Below, one piece after another: positions 24,094 to 33,022 of a stretch of 64,000 bases of DNA (the first letter of the stretch is position 1; each line of letters opens with the position of its first letter). The stretch covers positions 124,001 through 188,000 of the forward strand of contig NZ_CP064954.1 in assembly GCF_011038655.2 (NCBI RefSeq), written 5' to 3'. A program made the translations under genes and the position numbers. The stretch comes from Corynebacterium lizhenjunii (lineage in GTDB: Bacteria; Actinomycetota; Actinomycetes; Mycobacteriales; Mycobacteriaceae). The notes under the pieces were generated by a model that had not been told where the DNA came from, searched no databases, and worked only from the letters and a program-made list of their open reading frames with translations.

Positions 24094-25110
24094 CTAAAAC
24101 ACCTCTATGCGCCCACCCATAGATTCCGCTTGGCGCAGCTGGGAGACCCAGCCATGGCCGCCGGGGGATAGCCGCAACACGGGGCGGGAAGAAATTTTTA
24201 CCGGGCTCACCGACTCCGCGCGTGCCCCGGAGCGTGCCTCCAGTCGGGTGCGCGCGCTATAGCCAGCGCTGGCAAGCTCAGCAATAGAAGGCTCCGGCGC
24301 TGCCAGGCTATCGCGCGCGGCGTGTAGGAGCACCAGGATCTCATCCAAGGCTTTGACCACTGCCGGTGCATTGGTCTCACACATCTGGCGCACTAATTCT
24401 GCGCGGGTACCGGCCACGCGGGTGGCGTCTTTGAAAGAACCAGCGGCTAGCGACTGGGCCAGGATCCCGCCGCGGTCACCAACTACGGCCAAGGATTCTG
24501 CCAACACGTGCGGCAAGTGGGAGACTCGCGCCACGGCCTCATCATGGCCGTCCACGCGCACCGGCATGGCCTCGGCCTTGACCATGGCGGTCAGGCGCAC
24601 CACGTCGCTAAACAGCGCCGTCCACTCAGGGCCGACCTTGTCCACCTCCGTGGCGTAGTCATAGGTCACCGCCCAGGCAGCACCAGCAAATAACCCCTGC
24701 TGGGAGTTATCCCAGCCCGACTGTGCCGTGCCCGCCATGGGGTGCCCGCCTACATAGCGGTGCTGCATGTCGCGCTGCTTAATCAGCTCATAGACGTGGG
24801 ATTTCACTGAGACGACATCGGTAATCCCGGTGGTAGGGGCGTGCTGGGCAATCTGGTCCAATACGCTGGCCACGGCCCCAAAGGGTACGGCAATGACAAT
24901 GAGTGCTTGCTCGGCTTCCGCGCGGGTTAGGACTGTGGTCAAGTCATCGGCCACATCGTAGCCTTGCTTGGCGGCGCGCCGGGCCCCGGATGTGGAATGG
25001 TTGTATCCAAATACGGGGTGGTTGCGTCCAGCAAGGTCGCGCAAAAGCGAGCCACCAATGAGTCCGAGGCCAATAATGCACACGGGGCGAGAGAGAGTAT
25101 ATGGATTCAC
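24094..25110 (-). CDS. tyrA: Prephenate dehydrogenase
   Basis: Oxidative decarboxylation of prephenate (or arogenate) in tyrosine synthesis. The 338-residue protein has the NAD(P) motif GLGLIGGSLLRDL near residue 14, the substrate region VVSVKSHV, GGHPMAGTAQSGW, and RVSHLPHVLAESLA in the helical dimerisation domain, plus a C-terminal tail. Divergent from the tadA partner gene, as in other corynebacteria. Prephenate versus arogenate specificity cannot be read from the sequence. Confidence 0.9.
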   Translation of the reverse strand: MNPYTLSRPVCIIGLGLIGGSLLRDLAGRNHPVFGYNHSTSGARRAAKQGYDVADDLTTVLTRAEAEQALIVIAVPFGAVASVLDQIAQHAPTTGITDVVSVKSHVYELIKQRDMQHRYVGGHPMAGTAQSGWDNSQQGLFAGAAWAVTYDYATEVDKVGPEWTALFSDVVRLTAMVKAEAMPVRVDGHDEAVARVSHLPHVLAESLAVVGDRGGILAQSLAAGSFKDATRVAGTRAELVRQMCETNAPAVVKALDEILVLLHAARDSLAAPEPSIAELASAGYSARTRLEARSGARAESVSPVKISSRPVLRLSPGGHGWVSQLRQAESMGGRIEVF

Positions 25111-25154
25111 ATGACAATTGTGGCATATTCCGACTAACCTGACGAGGTATGAGC

Positions 25155-25673
25155 ATGGAATTTGACCGCGAAGTTAACCGCGGGTCGCAGCAGCCAGAAC
25201 TGTTGTCCTTCGCTGTGACCGCCGCGCGCGGGGAGGGCACGTGGGATGTCCGGGCCTACCAGGAGGACTTCACCGACACCGCCACCTCCATCAACGCGGT
25301 GCGCGCCCTGCGTGCAGAGGGTGCCGCCTTAGCCTTGCTGTGCGTCGATGATGACTATTTTGTCCTGGTCCGTCCCGTCCCCGGCGGTGTGCGCATGTTG
25401 CTTTCCGATGCCACTATGGCCGTCGATGACTCCTTTGCTGCAGGTTTCCTGGAGTTGCGCGACCTAGACGTCCCAGATATTGACCCGGCCGAGCTTGATG
25501 ATGCTGATCCTTTTGGCGACGGCGACTTCGACATCCTCGAAGACCTGGGTTTGGATGAGTTCCAGTTGGCGGCGATCATCGATAACGAGGAGGACTACGC
25601 TTCCGATATGCTGCTGCGTATTGCCGGTGAGCTGGGCTTTGGGGATGAACTCGAAGAAGCCATCGAGAAGTAA
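25155..25673 (+). CDS. Putative tRNA adenosine deaminase-associated protein
   Basis: A 172-residue acidic protein found next to tadA throughout Corynebacteriales. It begins MEFDREVNRGSQQPELLSFAV and has a beta-rich N-terminal half (LALLCVDDDYFVLVRPVPGGVRMLLSDAT) and a very acidic C-terminal half (DIDPAELDDADPFGDGDFDILEDLG). No catalytic motif is seen; the name rests only on conserved gene neighbourhood. I chose ATG 25155 because GAGG is 7 bp upstream; ATG 25149 is too close. Confidence 0.75.
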   Translation: MEFDREVNRGSQQPELLSFAVTAARGEGTWDVRAYQEDFTDTATSINAVRALRAEGAALALLCVDDDYFVLVRPVPGGVRMLLSDATMAVDDSFAAGFLELRDLDVPDIDPAELDDADPFGDGDFDILEDLGLDEFQLAAIIDNEEDYASDMLLRIAGELGFGDELEEAIEK

Positions 25674-25722
25674 ACCCAGTGGGGGCGGCCGCCACATCGG
25701 GAAAGGCAATCCACTCGGGGCC

Positions 25723-25827
25723 GGCCACCTGGCAAACGGGCACCTACCGAACGGGCAGTTAAGGCACGATCAGCTCGCGAAAGGGCAGTTAGCGGACGGA
25801 CACCTACCGAACGAGCTTTTAGCGGCC
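25723..25827 (+). repeat. Seven 15-bp tandem repeats before tadA
   Basis: In the tadA frame it reads GHLAN GHLPN GQLRH DQLAK GQLAD GHLPN ELLAA, a pentapeptide pattern with central Leu. The frame is open from within the upstream gene. It may be an N-terminal extension of TadA if translation starts at ATG 25645. Confidence 0.7.
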
Positions 25828-25851
25828 GGGCTGCGGCGCGCACAAGAGCGC

Positions 25852-26301
25852 ATGCGATTTGCATTGGACGTTGCCGCTGCGACCCCGCCGGGTGACGTGC
25901 CGGTGGGGGCTGTTATCTACGATGCCGCCGGACACGTGCTAGCCACCGGCGTCAACCGCCGGGAGGAGCGACGCGACCCTACAGCGCACGCGGAGGTCGA
26001 GGCCATTCGCGCGGCGGTAAAAGAGCTGGGGGATTCCTGGCGGCTGACGGATTGCGAGGTCGTGGTCACGCTTGAACCGTGCGCCATGTGCGCCGGCGCG
26101 CTGGTGGGGGCCCGGATTGGGTCCATCGTCTTTGGTGCGTGGGAGCCCAAGACCGGGGCGTGTGGTTCGCTGGTAGAAGTCCCGCGCGCGCCGGGGTCGT
26201 TGCACGTGCCGCAGGTGCGCGGTGGCGTGCTGGAGGCAGAATGCGCGCAGCTGCTAGCAGACTTCTTTTCCGGCCGCCGGGGCCCGGCGTCGGGCCATTA
26301 G
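25852..26301 (+). CDS. tadA: tRNA-specific adenosine deaminase TadA
   Basis: Converts A34 to inosine in tRNA-Arg(ACG); the substrate tRNA is in this window at 8781. Zinc/cytidine-deaminase motifs are present: HAEVEAI (HAE, catalytic Glu) and PCAMCAGAL (two zinc Cys), with GDVPVGAVIYD near the start. From ATG 25852 the protein is 149 residues, normal for the family. The only other canonical in-frame starts are upstream; ATG 25645 overlaps the partner gene and would add a Lys/Ser-rich and pentapeptide-repeat extension of 69 residues. Confidence 0.9.
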   Translation: MRFALDVAAATPPGDVPVGAVIYDAAGHVLATGVNRREERRDPTAHAEVEAIRAAVKELGDSWRLTDCEVVVTLEPCAMCAGALVGARIGSIVFGAWEPKTGACGSLVEVPRAPGSLHVPQVRGGVLEAECAQLLADFFSGRRGPASGH

Positions 26302-26394
26302 ACGCTTCCTGCCAGCCTCGCACCGCTCATCAACGGGGTGTTATGTGATTAATTTCACCCCATGGGGCCGTGGGACTTACGTACTATGGTTGGC

Positions 26395-26595
26395 ATGGCT
26401 GATTTCGAGAACAAAAAAGATGAAGTATTGGGCTCCGCAAAGGAAAAGATTGGGGAGGCCACCGGCAACACTGACCTTGAGAACGAGGGCAAGGCTGACC
26501 AGGTCAAGAGCGACGTTAAGGAAGCAGCTTCTGAGGCTGTAGACGCCGTGAAGGACAAGGCCAACGAGGTCATCGGCAAGCTCAAGGGCGACTAA
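26395..26595 (+). CDS. CsbD-family stress protein
   Basis: A 66-residue, highly charged protein (MADFENKKDEVLGSAKEKIGEATGN) with the CsbD pattern of short alpha-helical repeats, K-x-x-E and GKADQVKSDVKEA. CsbD-like proteins are induced by general stress and their biochemical role is unclear. The ribosome-binding site is weak. It lies between tadA and tRNA-Ser. Confidence 0.85.
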   Translation: MADFENKKDEVLGSAKEKIGEATGNTDLENEGKADQVKSDVKEAASEAVDAVKDKANEVIGKLKGD

Positions 26596-26636
26596 GGATT
26601 TTGCTCACTGCGGACCACTGCTTTAAGCTGGTTCGC

Positions 26637-26724
26637 GGTGGCGTGTCCGAGCGGCCGAAGGTGTTCGCCTCGAAAGCGAATGTTGGGTAACCCCCAACCG
26701 CGGGTTCAAATCCCGCCGCCACCG
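26637..26724 (+). tRNA. tRNA-Ser (anticodon CGA)
   Basis: Acceptor GGTGGCG pairs CGCCACC; anticodon loop CTCGAAA (CGA at 26671-26673); long variable arm GTTGGG/CCCAAC; T-arm GCGGGTTCAAATCCCGC. CCA not encoded. Confidence 0.96.
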
Positions 26725-26730
26725 CCGCAG

Positions 26731-26766
26731 ACCCCAACCTGTTTACACAGGTTGGGGTTTATTTTT
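26731..26766 (+). terminator. Rho-independent terminator after tRNA-Ser
   Basis: Perfect 12-bp stem ACCCCAACCTGT/ACAGGTTGGGGT with TTAC loop, then TTATTTTT. Confidence 0.93.
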
Positions 26767-26847
26767 GGCTGCGCCCGCCGGCCGTTAAAGTGGGCCTAAT
26801 GGCCCGGAGAGTGCTAGAACGGGCACGTGGAGAGAGGAACTTAAACC

Positions 26848-29250
26848 GTGGCACAGCTGCTGTTCCGAGTAGGCCGATGGTCCTTCCTAAACAAGTGGAA
26901 GGTCATTGTGGCATGGGTGTTATTGGTGGCCGCCGCTGGTGGCGCCACCCTCGCGCTGATGAAACCCATGACCAGTGAGTACTCCATCAAGGGCACGCCG
27001 GCCATTGATGCGACCTACCGCGCCATGGAGCTCTTCCCAGAGTCAGGCAACCCCGCCAACGCGCCTTCGGTGAACTTGGTGTTCCAAGCCCCCGAAGGCC
27101 AAAAGCTCAGCGACCCAGCCAACTACGTAGCGGTCCAAGAAGTGGTGGACTACATCAACACCCACCTCAACCTGGAACCGCAGCAGCGCTGGGGCAACCC
27201 CCTAGACGTCTCCCCGGAAATTCAACGCCAGGTAATCGACCAATTCACCTCCATGGGCCTGCCAGCAGAGACTGCCCGCCAAGACGCGGATAACCTGGCC
27301 ATGGTCAACAAAGATGAGACCGTTGCGTACACCACCTTCGACTTTGATGCGGAAAGCCCCTACTCCGTGGATCCTGCAGATAAAGACGTGGTCACACAAG
27401 CCATGGAGCTGGGCCGCAGCAAAGGCTTGACGGTCGAAGCCGGTGGGGCGGGTTTTGGCGATGAAATCGCCATCAACTCCACATCGGAGATTATTGGCCT
27501 GGCCGTGGCATTCCTGGTGCTGATTTTTACCTTCGGCTCGCTGGTCTCTGCCGGGATGCCACTGATTTCCGCCGTGGTGGGCGTGGGCCTGGGCGCGATG
27601 GGAGTCATGATCGCCACGCACTGGGTCGAACTCAATGATCTCACCCCGGTGTTGGCCGTGATGATTGGTCTGGCAGTTGGCATCGACTATGCCCTGTTTA
27701 TCATGTCGCGCTACCGCCAAGAACGCTCCCGCATGGACGGCCCCGACGCCGCAGGCATGGCAGTGGGCACTGCGGGTTCTTCGGTGGTCTTCGCCGGCGC
27801 GACGGTGTTCATTGCCCTCTTCGCGCTGATCATCGCGCGAATTGGCTTCCTCACCGCCATGGGCCTGGCCGCCGCAGGTACCGTGGCTATGGCGGTGCTG
27901 GTAGCCCTCACACTGGTGCCCGCCGTGCTGGGACTGGCTGGCGACAAGGCTTTCGCCGGACGCGTCCCTGGAGTTGCTGGCAACCCTACGCGGGCGCAGA
28001 CACGGGTGGGGAAGCGGCATCGGCAGCGTACGACCCTGGGCAACCGCTGGGTGCGCCTGGTCCACCGCGTGCCAGCGCTCATCATGGCCGGGGTGGTGCT
28101 CAGCCTGGGTGCGCTGGCCGCCCCCGTGCTGCACATGGAGCTTGCACTGCCAGCAGATACCACCTCCAACCCGGATACCACCCAGCGCCGCGCGGCCGAC
28201 CTGCTTTCTGCCGGCTTCGGCCCCGGCGTCAACGGCCCCTTCCTGGTTATTGTCAACGGCCAAGACGTCAACCCGGACTCTGCGGCACTGGCGCCGCTGG
28301 TCAACTCCCAGCCGGAAGGCAGCCCTCAGGACAAGGCCACCTTGGCATCATTCCTCTACGCCACCGACAAGCTCAAGCAAGTGGGCGGGGTCAAGCACGC
28401 ACAGCTGGTGGGCCTAAACTCCGAAGGCACAGCGGCCCAGATTATGGTCACTCCCACCACCGCGCCTACCGATGCCACCACAGTCGGCACCGCCACCGCC
28501 CTGCGCGCCGCCAATGCCGAAATTGCCGATGCCACCGGAGTCGAAGTCGGCATGACCGGCCTAACCGCCGTGCAGCTCGACATCACCGAACGCCTCGAGG
28601 CCGCCATGGGTCCCTACCTTGCGGTAGTGGTGGGCCTGGCGATTGTGCTGCTGCTCGTTGTCTTCCGCTCCATCATGGTGCCCCTGGTAGCGGGCCTAGG
28701 CTTCCTATTGTCCGTGGCCGCCGCGTTCGGCGTCACGGTAGCGGTATGGCAAGACGGTCTGACGGGATTGGTGTCCGCGCCAGGGCCGCTGATTTCTTTC
28801 ATGCCGATTTTCCTTATCGGCGTGACCTTCGGCCTGGCCATGGACTATCAGGTCTTTCTGGTCACCCGCATGCGGGAGCACTACATACGCCACCCCCAGG
28901 GCACTGGCAACCAGTACACACCGGTGGACGAGTCCACCATCATCGGCTTCACCAAGGGCGCCCGCGTGGTCACGGCTGCGGCGATCATCATGATTGCCGT
29001 GTTCGTGGCCTTTATCAACCAACCGCTGCCGTTCATTCAGATTTTCGGCTTCGCGCTGGCGGCGGGCATTCTCTTCGACGCCTTCTTCATCCGCATGTCG
29101 CTGGTCCCGGCCACCATGTTCCTCATGGGCCGCGCCACCTGGTGGATGCCGCGCTGGCTGGACCGCCTGCTGCCCACTCTAGACATTGAGGGAACTGCCC
29201 TGGAGGAAGAATGGGAGGCGCGGCACCCGGAGCCAGCCGGTAAGGTGTAG
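26848..29250 (+). CDS. MmpL-family RND transporter
   Basis: Membrane transporter of 800 residues related to mycobacterial/corynebacterial MmpL/CmpL proteins, which export trehalose mycolates or other lipids. The N-terminal helix (KWKVIVAWVLLVAAAGGA) is followed by a large extracytoplasmic domain, helices 2-6 with GLAVGIDYALFIMSRYRQE (Asp-Tyr proton relay), a second extracytoplasmic domain, and helices 7-12 with LIGVTFGLAMDYQVFLVTRMRE. The Asp-Tyr pairs in both halves are intact. GTG start with GAGAGAGG upstream. tgt follows 3 bp later. The cargo is not determinable. Confidence 0.9.
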   Translation: MAQLLFRVGRWSFLNKWKVIVAWVLLVAAAGGATLALMKPMTSEYSIKGTPAIDATYRAMELFPESGNPANAPSVNLVFQAPEGQKLSDPANYVAVQEVVDYINTHLNLEPQQRWGNPLDVSPEIQRQVIDQFTSMGLPAETARQDADNLAMVNKDETVAYTTFDFDAESPYSVDPADKDVVTQAMELGRSKGLTVEAGGAGFGDEIAINSTSEIIGLAVAFLVLIFTFGSLVSAGMPLISAVVGVGLGAMGVMIATHWVELNDLTPVLAVMIGLAVGIDYALFIMSRYRQERSRMDGPDAAGMAVGTAGSSVVFAGATVFIALFALIIARIGFLTAMGLAAAGTVAMAVLVALTLVPAVLGLAGDKAFAGRVPGVAGNPTRAQTRVGKRHRQRTTLGNRWVRLVHRVPALIMAGVVLSLGALAAPVLHMELALPADTTSNPDTTQRRAADLLSAGFGPGVNGPFLVIVNGQDVNPDSAALAPLVNSQPEGSPQDKATLASFLYATDKLKQVGGVKHAQLVGLNSEGTAAQIMVTPTTAPTDATTVGTATALRAANAEIADATGVEVGMTGLTAVQLDITERLEAAMGPYLAVVVGLAIVLLLVVFRSIMVPLVAGLGFLLSVAAAFGVTVAVWQDGLTGLVSAPGPLISFMPIFLIGVTFGLAMDYQVFLVTRMREHYIRHPQGTGNQYTPVDESTIIGFTKGARVVTAAAIIMIAVFVAFINQPLPFIQIFGFALAAGILFDAFFIRMSLVPATMFLMGRATWWMPRWLDRLLPTLDIEGTALEEEWEARHPEPAGKV

Positions 29251-29253
29251 CGC

Positions 29254-30540
29254 ATGCACACTGCCGCACACACCCCGCCCGCTCTGAACCAAGATTTGAG
29301 TTTTGAGGTGACCACGCGCCTGGGCCAACCCGGCCCCGGCAAGCATGGCCGCACCGGAGTCATCCACACTCCGCACGGCGATATTGCCACCCCCGCATTC
29401 ATCCCGGTGGCCACGAAGGCGACGGTCAAGACGCTCACACCGGAGCAGATTCGCTCCACTGGGGCGCAGGCCATTTTGTCTAATGCCTACCACCTGTACC
29501 TGCAGCCCGGCCACGATGTTGTCGATGCCGCCGGAGGCGTGGCCGCCTTCGAGAACTGGCACGGGCCCACCTACACCGACTCCGGCGGATTCCAGGTGAT
29601 GTCCCTGGGCGTGGGCTTTAAAAAGGTACTGGCCATGGATGTTGCTAACCTCACGGAGCAGGACATTCGCGCCGCGAAGAAGGAGCGTTTGGCCCAGGTC
29701 GATGAGGACGGCGTGGACTTCAAGTCCGTTATCGATGGCTCCAAGCACCGCTTCACCCCAGAGGTCTCTATGCAAATTCAGCACGGTCTGGGCGCGGACA
29801 TTCTCTTTGCCTTTGATGAGCTGACCACGCTGGTGGATACTCGGCAGTACCAGGAGGAGTCCGTGGCACGTACGCACCGCTGGGCGCGCCGTTGCTTGGA
29901 GGAGCATCACCGCTTGACGCTATCGCGGGCGGATAAACCCCGCCAGTCACTGTGGGGTGTGGTGCAGGGCGCCCAGTATGAGGATCTGCGCCGCCAGGCT
30001 ACGCGTGGTTTGCTTGAGCTTTCCGATGCCGCCCAGGCCGCCGGCAAGCGCGGCTTTGGCGGGTTTGGCATTGGTGGGGCCTTGGAGAAGGAAAACTTGG
30101 GCACCATCGTTGGTTGGGTGTGCGATGAATTGCCGGAGGACAAACCCCGTCATCTGCTGGGCATTTCCGAGCCGGACGATATTTTTACTGCTGTCGAGGC
30201 CGGGGCGGATACTTTTGACTGTGTTGCGCCGACTCGCTTGGCTCGCCGCGGTGGGGTGTACACGCTGGATGGCCGGATGAACCTGACTAATGCTCGCTTT
30301 AAGCGTGACTTTAGCGGCGTGGATGAGGAGTTCGGCGGCTATGTGAGCACGAACTATTCGCGCGCGTATTTGCACCACTTGCTCAAAGCCAAGGAGTTCC
30401 TGGCGGGCACCTTGTGCACCATGCACAATCTGGAGTTTATGATTCGCCTCGTCGACAACATCCGCGCCTCCATCGACGGCGGCTACTACGAGTCCTACCG
30501 CGACGAGTTCCTGGGCCGCTACTACGCCGCCAAGCCCTAA
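29254..30540 (+). CDS. tgt: tRNA-guanine transglycosylase (zinc cysteines missing)
   Basis: Exchanges G34 in GUN-anticodon tRNAs for a queuosine precursor. The 428-residue protein has the TIM-barrel signatures TPAFIPVATKATVKTLTPEQ, the catalytic Asp region YTDSGGFQVMSLG, GGFGIGGA and the nucleophile region ADTFDCVAPTRLARRG. At the usual zinc site (E. coli: C-D-C-Y-T-C before RNYSRAYLHHL) this protein reads EEFGGYVSTNYSRAYLHHL: all three cysteines are replaced, while the His of TMHNLEF remains. Forms a module with yhhQ and gluQ downstream. Activity or substrate preference may be altered. Confidence 0.9.
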   Translation: MHTAAHTPPALNQDLSFEVTTRLGQPGPGKHGRTGVIHTPHGDIATPAFIPVATKATVKTLTPEQIRSTGAQAILSNAYHLYLQPGHDVVDAAGGVAAFENWHGPTYTDSGGFQVMSLGVGFKKVLAMDVANLTEQDIRAAKKERLAQVDEDGVDFKSVIDGSKHRFTPEVSMQIQHGLGADILFAFDELTTLVDTRQYQEESVARTHRWARRCLEEHHRLTLSRADKPRQSLWGVVQGAQYEDLRRQATRGLLELSDAAQAAGKRGFGGFGIGGALEKENLGTIVGWVCDELPEDKPRHLLGISEPDDIFTAVEAGADTFDCVAPTRLARRGGVYTLDGRMNLTNARFKRDFSGVDEEFGGYVSTNYSRAYLHHLLKAKEFLAGTLCTMHNLEFMIRLVDNIRASIDGGYYESYRDEFLGRYYAAKP

Positions 30541-30595
30541 CCCCGCTCGCCCTCCGCCTCAGACACCCGGGCCGCCCGCGTAGTCACCAACTCCG

Positions 30596-30658
30596 CCCGC
30601 ACGTCTAGCCCCTCCGGCTGCCTGTTGTTGGCTGCCGTGGGGCTGGGGTGTTGCGCTG
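30596..30658. repeat. Terminator-like repeat, copy 1
   Basis: CCCGCACGTCTAGCCCCTCC... with hairpin AGCCCC/GGGGCT, in the spacer between convergent tgt and the HNH gene. A second copy lies at 30713-30775. Confidence 0.65.
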
Positions 30659-30712
30659 AGTTGCGTTGGGTTGCGCCGCTAGCTTGGAGCGCTACGCCGA
30701 CTATTGCGCTGA

Positions 30713-30775
30713 GCCCGCACGTCTAGCCCCTCCGGCGGCCTGTTTTCGACTGCCGAGGGGCTGGGATGCTGCGCT
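30713..30775. repeat. Terminator-like repeat, copy 2
   Basis: Direct repeat of 30596-30658 differing at about ten positions. Hairpin arms AGCCCCT and AGGGGCT are conserved, suggesting a bidirectional transcription stop between convergent genes. Confidence 0.65.
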
Positions 30776-30830
30776 GCTTGCCGCGCTGCCTGCCCGCGCT
30801 ACTCGTTGCGCTGCGCTGCGGGCGCGCGGG

Positions 30831-31958
30831 TTAGTTGGTGGGGCTAGTCGGCACCGGGACACCACCACCGGGTGACTGCCAAGCCACCTGCCCACCAAGC
30901 CTTGTCATCCGGCCCCGCCGGACGGGCACTCCTCCTGGCGGGTGGTCTTCATTGGCACCATTATGGTGCGGGCATAACACCGTGAGGTTCTTGATGTTGG
31001 TTTCCCCACCATCAGCCCACGACGTGATGTGGTGGATCTGGCATTTATCAAACGGCACGTGACAGTCCAACCATGCACATTCAGGGCTCTCCGCGGCAAG
31101 GAGGAGGCGCTGCTTGTCGGTAGCAAAGCGCTCCATACGGTAGACATCCACCGGACCGTGCACCCGGCTTAGGATTGCGACGAACCCGTGCTTGAGCAAA
31201 ATGCGCTCAGCTAGTTCTTTCCCAGTCATCCGCGCCCCATTATTCGCCCGAACAACAATGTCCGAATCGGCGAAGTTTGCCCCGGCAGGGTTGGCTGTGG
31301 TGGCACTGGTGTGGGTGTTGCCCGTGAGGTCTGCACCGGTGCCGGTGGCACTGGTGTGGTTGCAGTCGGAGACGGCGAGCAGCTTGGCGAAGGTATCCAG
31401 CTGCAGGGTAATCATGGGGATGTAGTTCAATCGCCCGGCACCACCTTCACCGCGTACTAGGTTAAAGAAGCTTTCTGCTGGGGCGGATTGGTCGATGGCA
31501 TCGTAGACATCGGTAAGGTCCACATCGCGTGCGGTAATCGACATGGTGGCTGTGCCGTTGGCGTAGCGGCGTATAGAGACTTTTTCTACCGGGGTGTCAT
31601 CCTTTGGGTTCCATTCCCGGCGTAGTTTACGCGCCACAGTGGTGAACTGGCCTGCGGGTGTAGCACACAGGTGTTGGCGCATTCTCCATTGTTGGGTGGT
31701 TTTGGTTTTGGTGACTTCGCGTTCTATTTCTTGCATGGCTATTAGCCCGTGTCCGTGGCGGCGGGCGCCTTTGATAGCGCTCCTTTGCCTGCGGCTAGGC
31801 TGACCGGGCCCGCAGTACAGCCGGTGGAGGCGCACCAGGAACTCTGCGGTATCTGGTGCAACGCCTAAGCCCTCCAGGTCTGTGGTGGTGGCATGCTCTA
31901 GCTGTGGCAGTGCGTCGATGACGCTGCCTAGCAGGGCGGCGATGTTGATCTCGTTCAT
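30831..31958 (-). CDS. HNH endonuclease (13E12/DUF222-type)
   Basis: A 375-residue protein of the actinobacterial 13E12-repeat/DUF222 family. The C-terminal HNH nuclease motif includes ECAWLDCHVPFDKCQIHHITSW followed by ADGGETNIKNLTVLCPHHN (H-N-H and zinc Cys). ATG 31958 was chosen as the start of the conserved N-terminal helix. Such genes are multi-copy in many actinobacteria and are thought to be mobile; here it interrupts the tgt-yhhQ-gluQ neighbourhood. Confidence 0.85.
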   Translation of the reverse strand: MNEINIAALLGSVIDALPQLEHATTTDLEGLGVAPDTAEFLVRLHRLYCGPGQPSRRQRSAIKGARRHGHGLIAMQEIEREVTKTKTTQQWRMRQHLCATPAGQFTTVARKLRREWNPKDDTPVEKVSIRRYANGTATMSITARDVDLTDVYDAIDQSAPAESFFNLVRGEGGAGRLNYIPMITLQLDTFAKLLAVSDCNHTSATGTGADLTGNTHTSATTANPAGANFADSDIVVRANNGARMTGKELAERILLKHGFVAILSRVHGPVDVYRMERFATDKQRLLLAAESPECAWLDCHVPFDKCQIHHITSWADGGETNIKNLTVLCPHHNGANEDHPPGGVPVRRGRMTRLGGQVAWQSPGGGVPVPTSPTN

Positions 31959-32320
31959 GGTTGTGACGCTAAGGCGATTGCGCAACCCTGCGCAAGGGGA
32001 ATTTTGGGAAAACCCGAAATCTGTGGATAACTCTCCGAAAATGTGCACTCTATTAGACAATTGTCGAAGAATTCCACAGGAAGAATTCCACAATCGTGAC
32101 ATAATCTAGCCCCGCACGGGCAAACGGGGCGCTGGCTCAGCTCGGCCCGGCAATAAGACAGCGGCGCACACGCGGGGCGGGTCCGCAAAATGGGTTGCGT
32201 GGAACACGGGCGGTCTGTGCCGCACGGGCGGACTGCGGCGCGCACGCGGGGAGGGGCGCGGATTGCGTTGCGCGGAGAGCACGGACGGACTGTGGCGCAC
32301 GCGGGAGGGGCATCGGCAGG
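31959..32320. other. GC-rich spacer between HNH and yhhQ genes
   Basis: About 360 bp with no gene that I can support. It contains a doubled GAATTCCACA near 32071-32091 and imperfect 30-bp direct repeats rich in CGCACGCGG and GGACTGTG at 32190-32305. A copy of the recurrent motif abuts the yhhQ stop codon (32307-32318). Confidence 0.5.
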
Positions 32321-33022
32321 CTAGGGCTGCGCAGCGTAGTCCTCGCGGCGCTTGACCCAGGCGATAACGCGGGTGGTCAGGGGCAGCAGCACAATCTCAA
32401 TCAGGGTTTTCCACACAAACCCCACGGTGACGTAGTTCAAGAAGCCGCCAAAGCTGTCAATGCCGATGACGGGAGCGGCGATGGCGCAGAAGATGAGGGT
32501 ATCGCCAAATTCGCCCACCACGGTGGATGCCACCAGGCGCCCTACCAGGCCTTGCTCACCAGAGCGCGCTTTCATGCGCGTGAGCGTCCACGCGTTGAGC
32601 AGCTGCCCCACCAAATAACCGGCCAAGGACGCGAGGAGAATCTGCGGCAGCAGCCCAAGGGTGGCGGCAAAGGCCTCCTGGCCTTCATAGAAGTCCGCGG
32701 CGGGCAGCCAAATCGCGATATAGAAGCACACGGCCGCCAGGATGGCCATGGCAAAGCCGATGTAGATGGCCCGGCGGGTGGAGGTGAAACCGTAGCACTC
32801 AGAGAGTACGTCGCCCACAACGTAGGCCAGGGGGAAGAGGAAGAAGGCGCCATCGGTGATGAGCGGGCCTAGGGCGACGCCTTTGGTTGCGGTGATGTTC
32901 GAAATTAGGAAGGTGACGACGAACACCGTGACCAGCCACGGGTACAGGGTGGACTGTACCGGGATGAATCGGATGCTCTCGCCACCGGTTGGGGTGGTTG
33001 CGGTTGCCGATTGTTGTTCCAT
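32321..33022 (-). CDS. yhhQ: Queuosine precursor transporter YhhQ
   Basis: VUT/YhhQ family membrane protein of 233 residues with about six helices. Family features are FLISNITATKGVALGPLITDGAFFLFPLAYVVGDVLSECYGF and VGEFGDTLIFCAIA. E. coli YhhQ imports preQ0/preQ1, and other members import queuine or queuosine. No queuosine-synthesis gene is seen in this window, so the organism may salvage precursors. Neighbouring tgt and gluQ support the role. Confidence 0.9.
   Translation of the reverse strand: MEQQSATATTPTGGESIRFIPVQSTLYPWLVTVFVVTFLISNITATKGVALGPLITDGAFFLFPLAYVVGDVLSECYGFTSTRRAIYIGFAMAILAAVCFYIAIWLPAADFYEGQEAFAATLGLLPQILLASLAGYLVGQLLNAWTLTRMKARSGEQGLVGRLVASTVVGEFGDTLIFCAIAAPVIGIDSFGGFLNYVTVGFVWKTLIEIVLLPLTTRVIAWVKRREDYAAQP

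Noticed and set aside
26785..26805. GGGCCTAATGGCCC palindrome before mmpL as a third copy of the 18-bp island repeat
   Set aside because: It shares only CCTAATGG with the 18-mer and lacks the rest, so it is not a copy.
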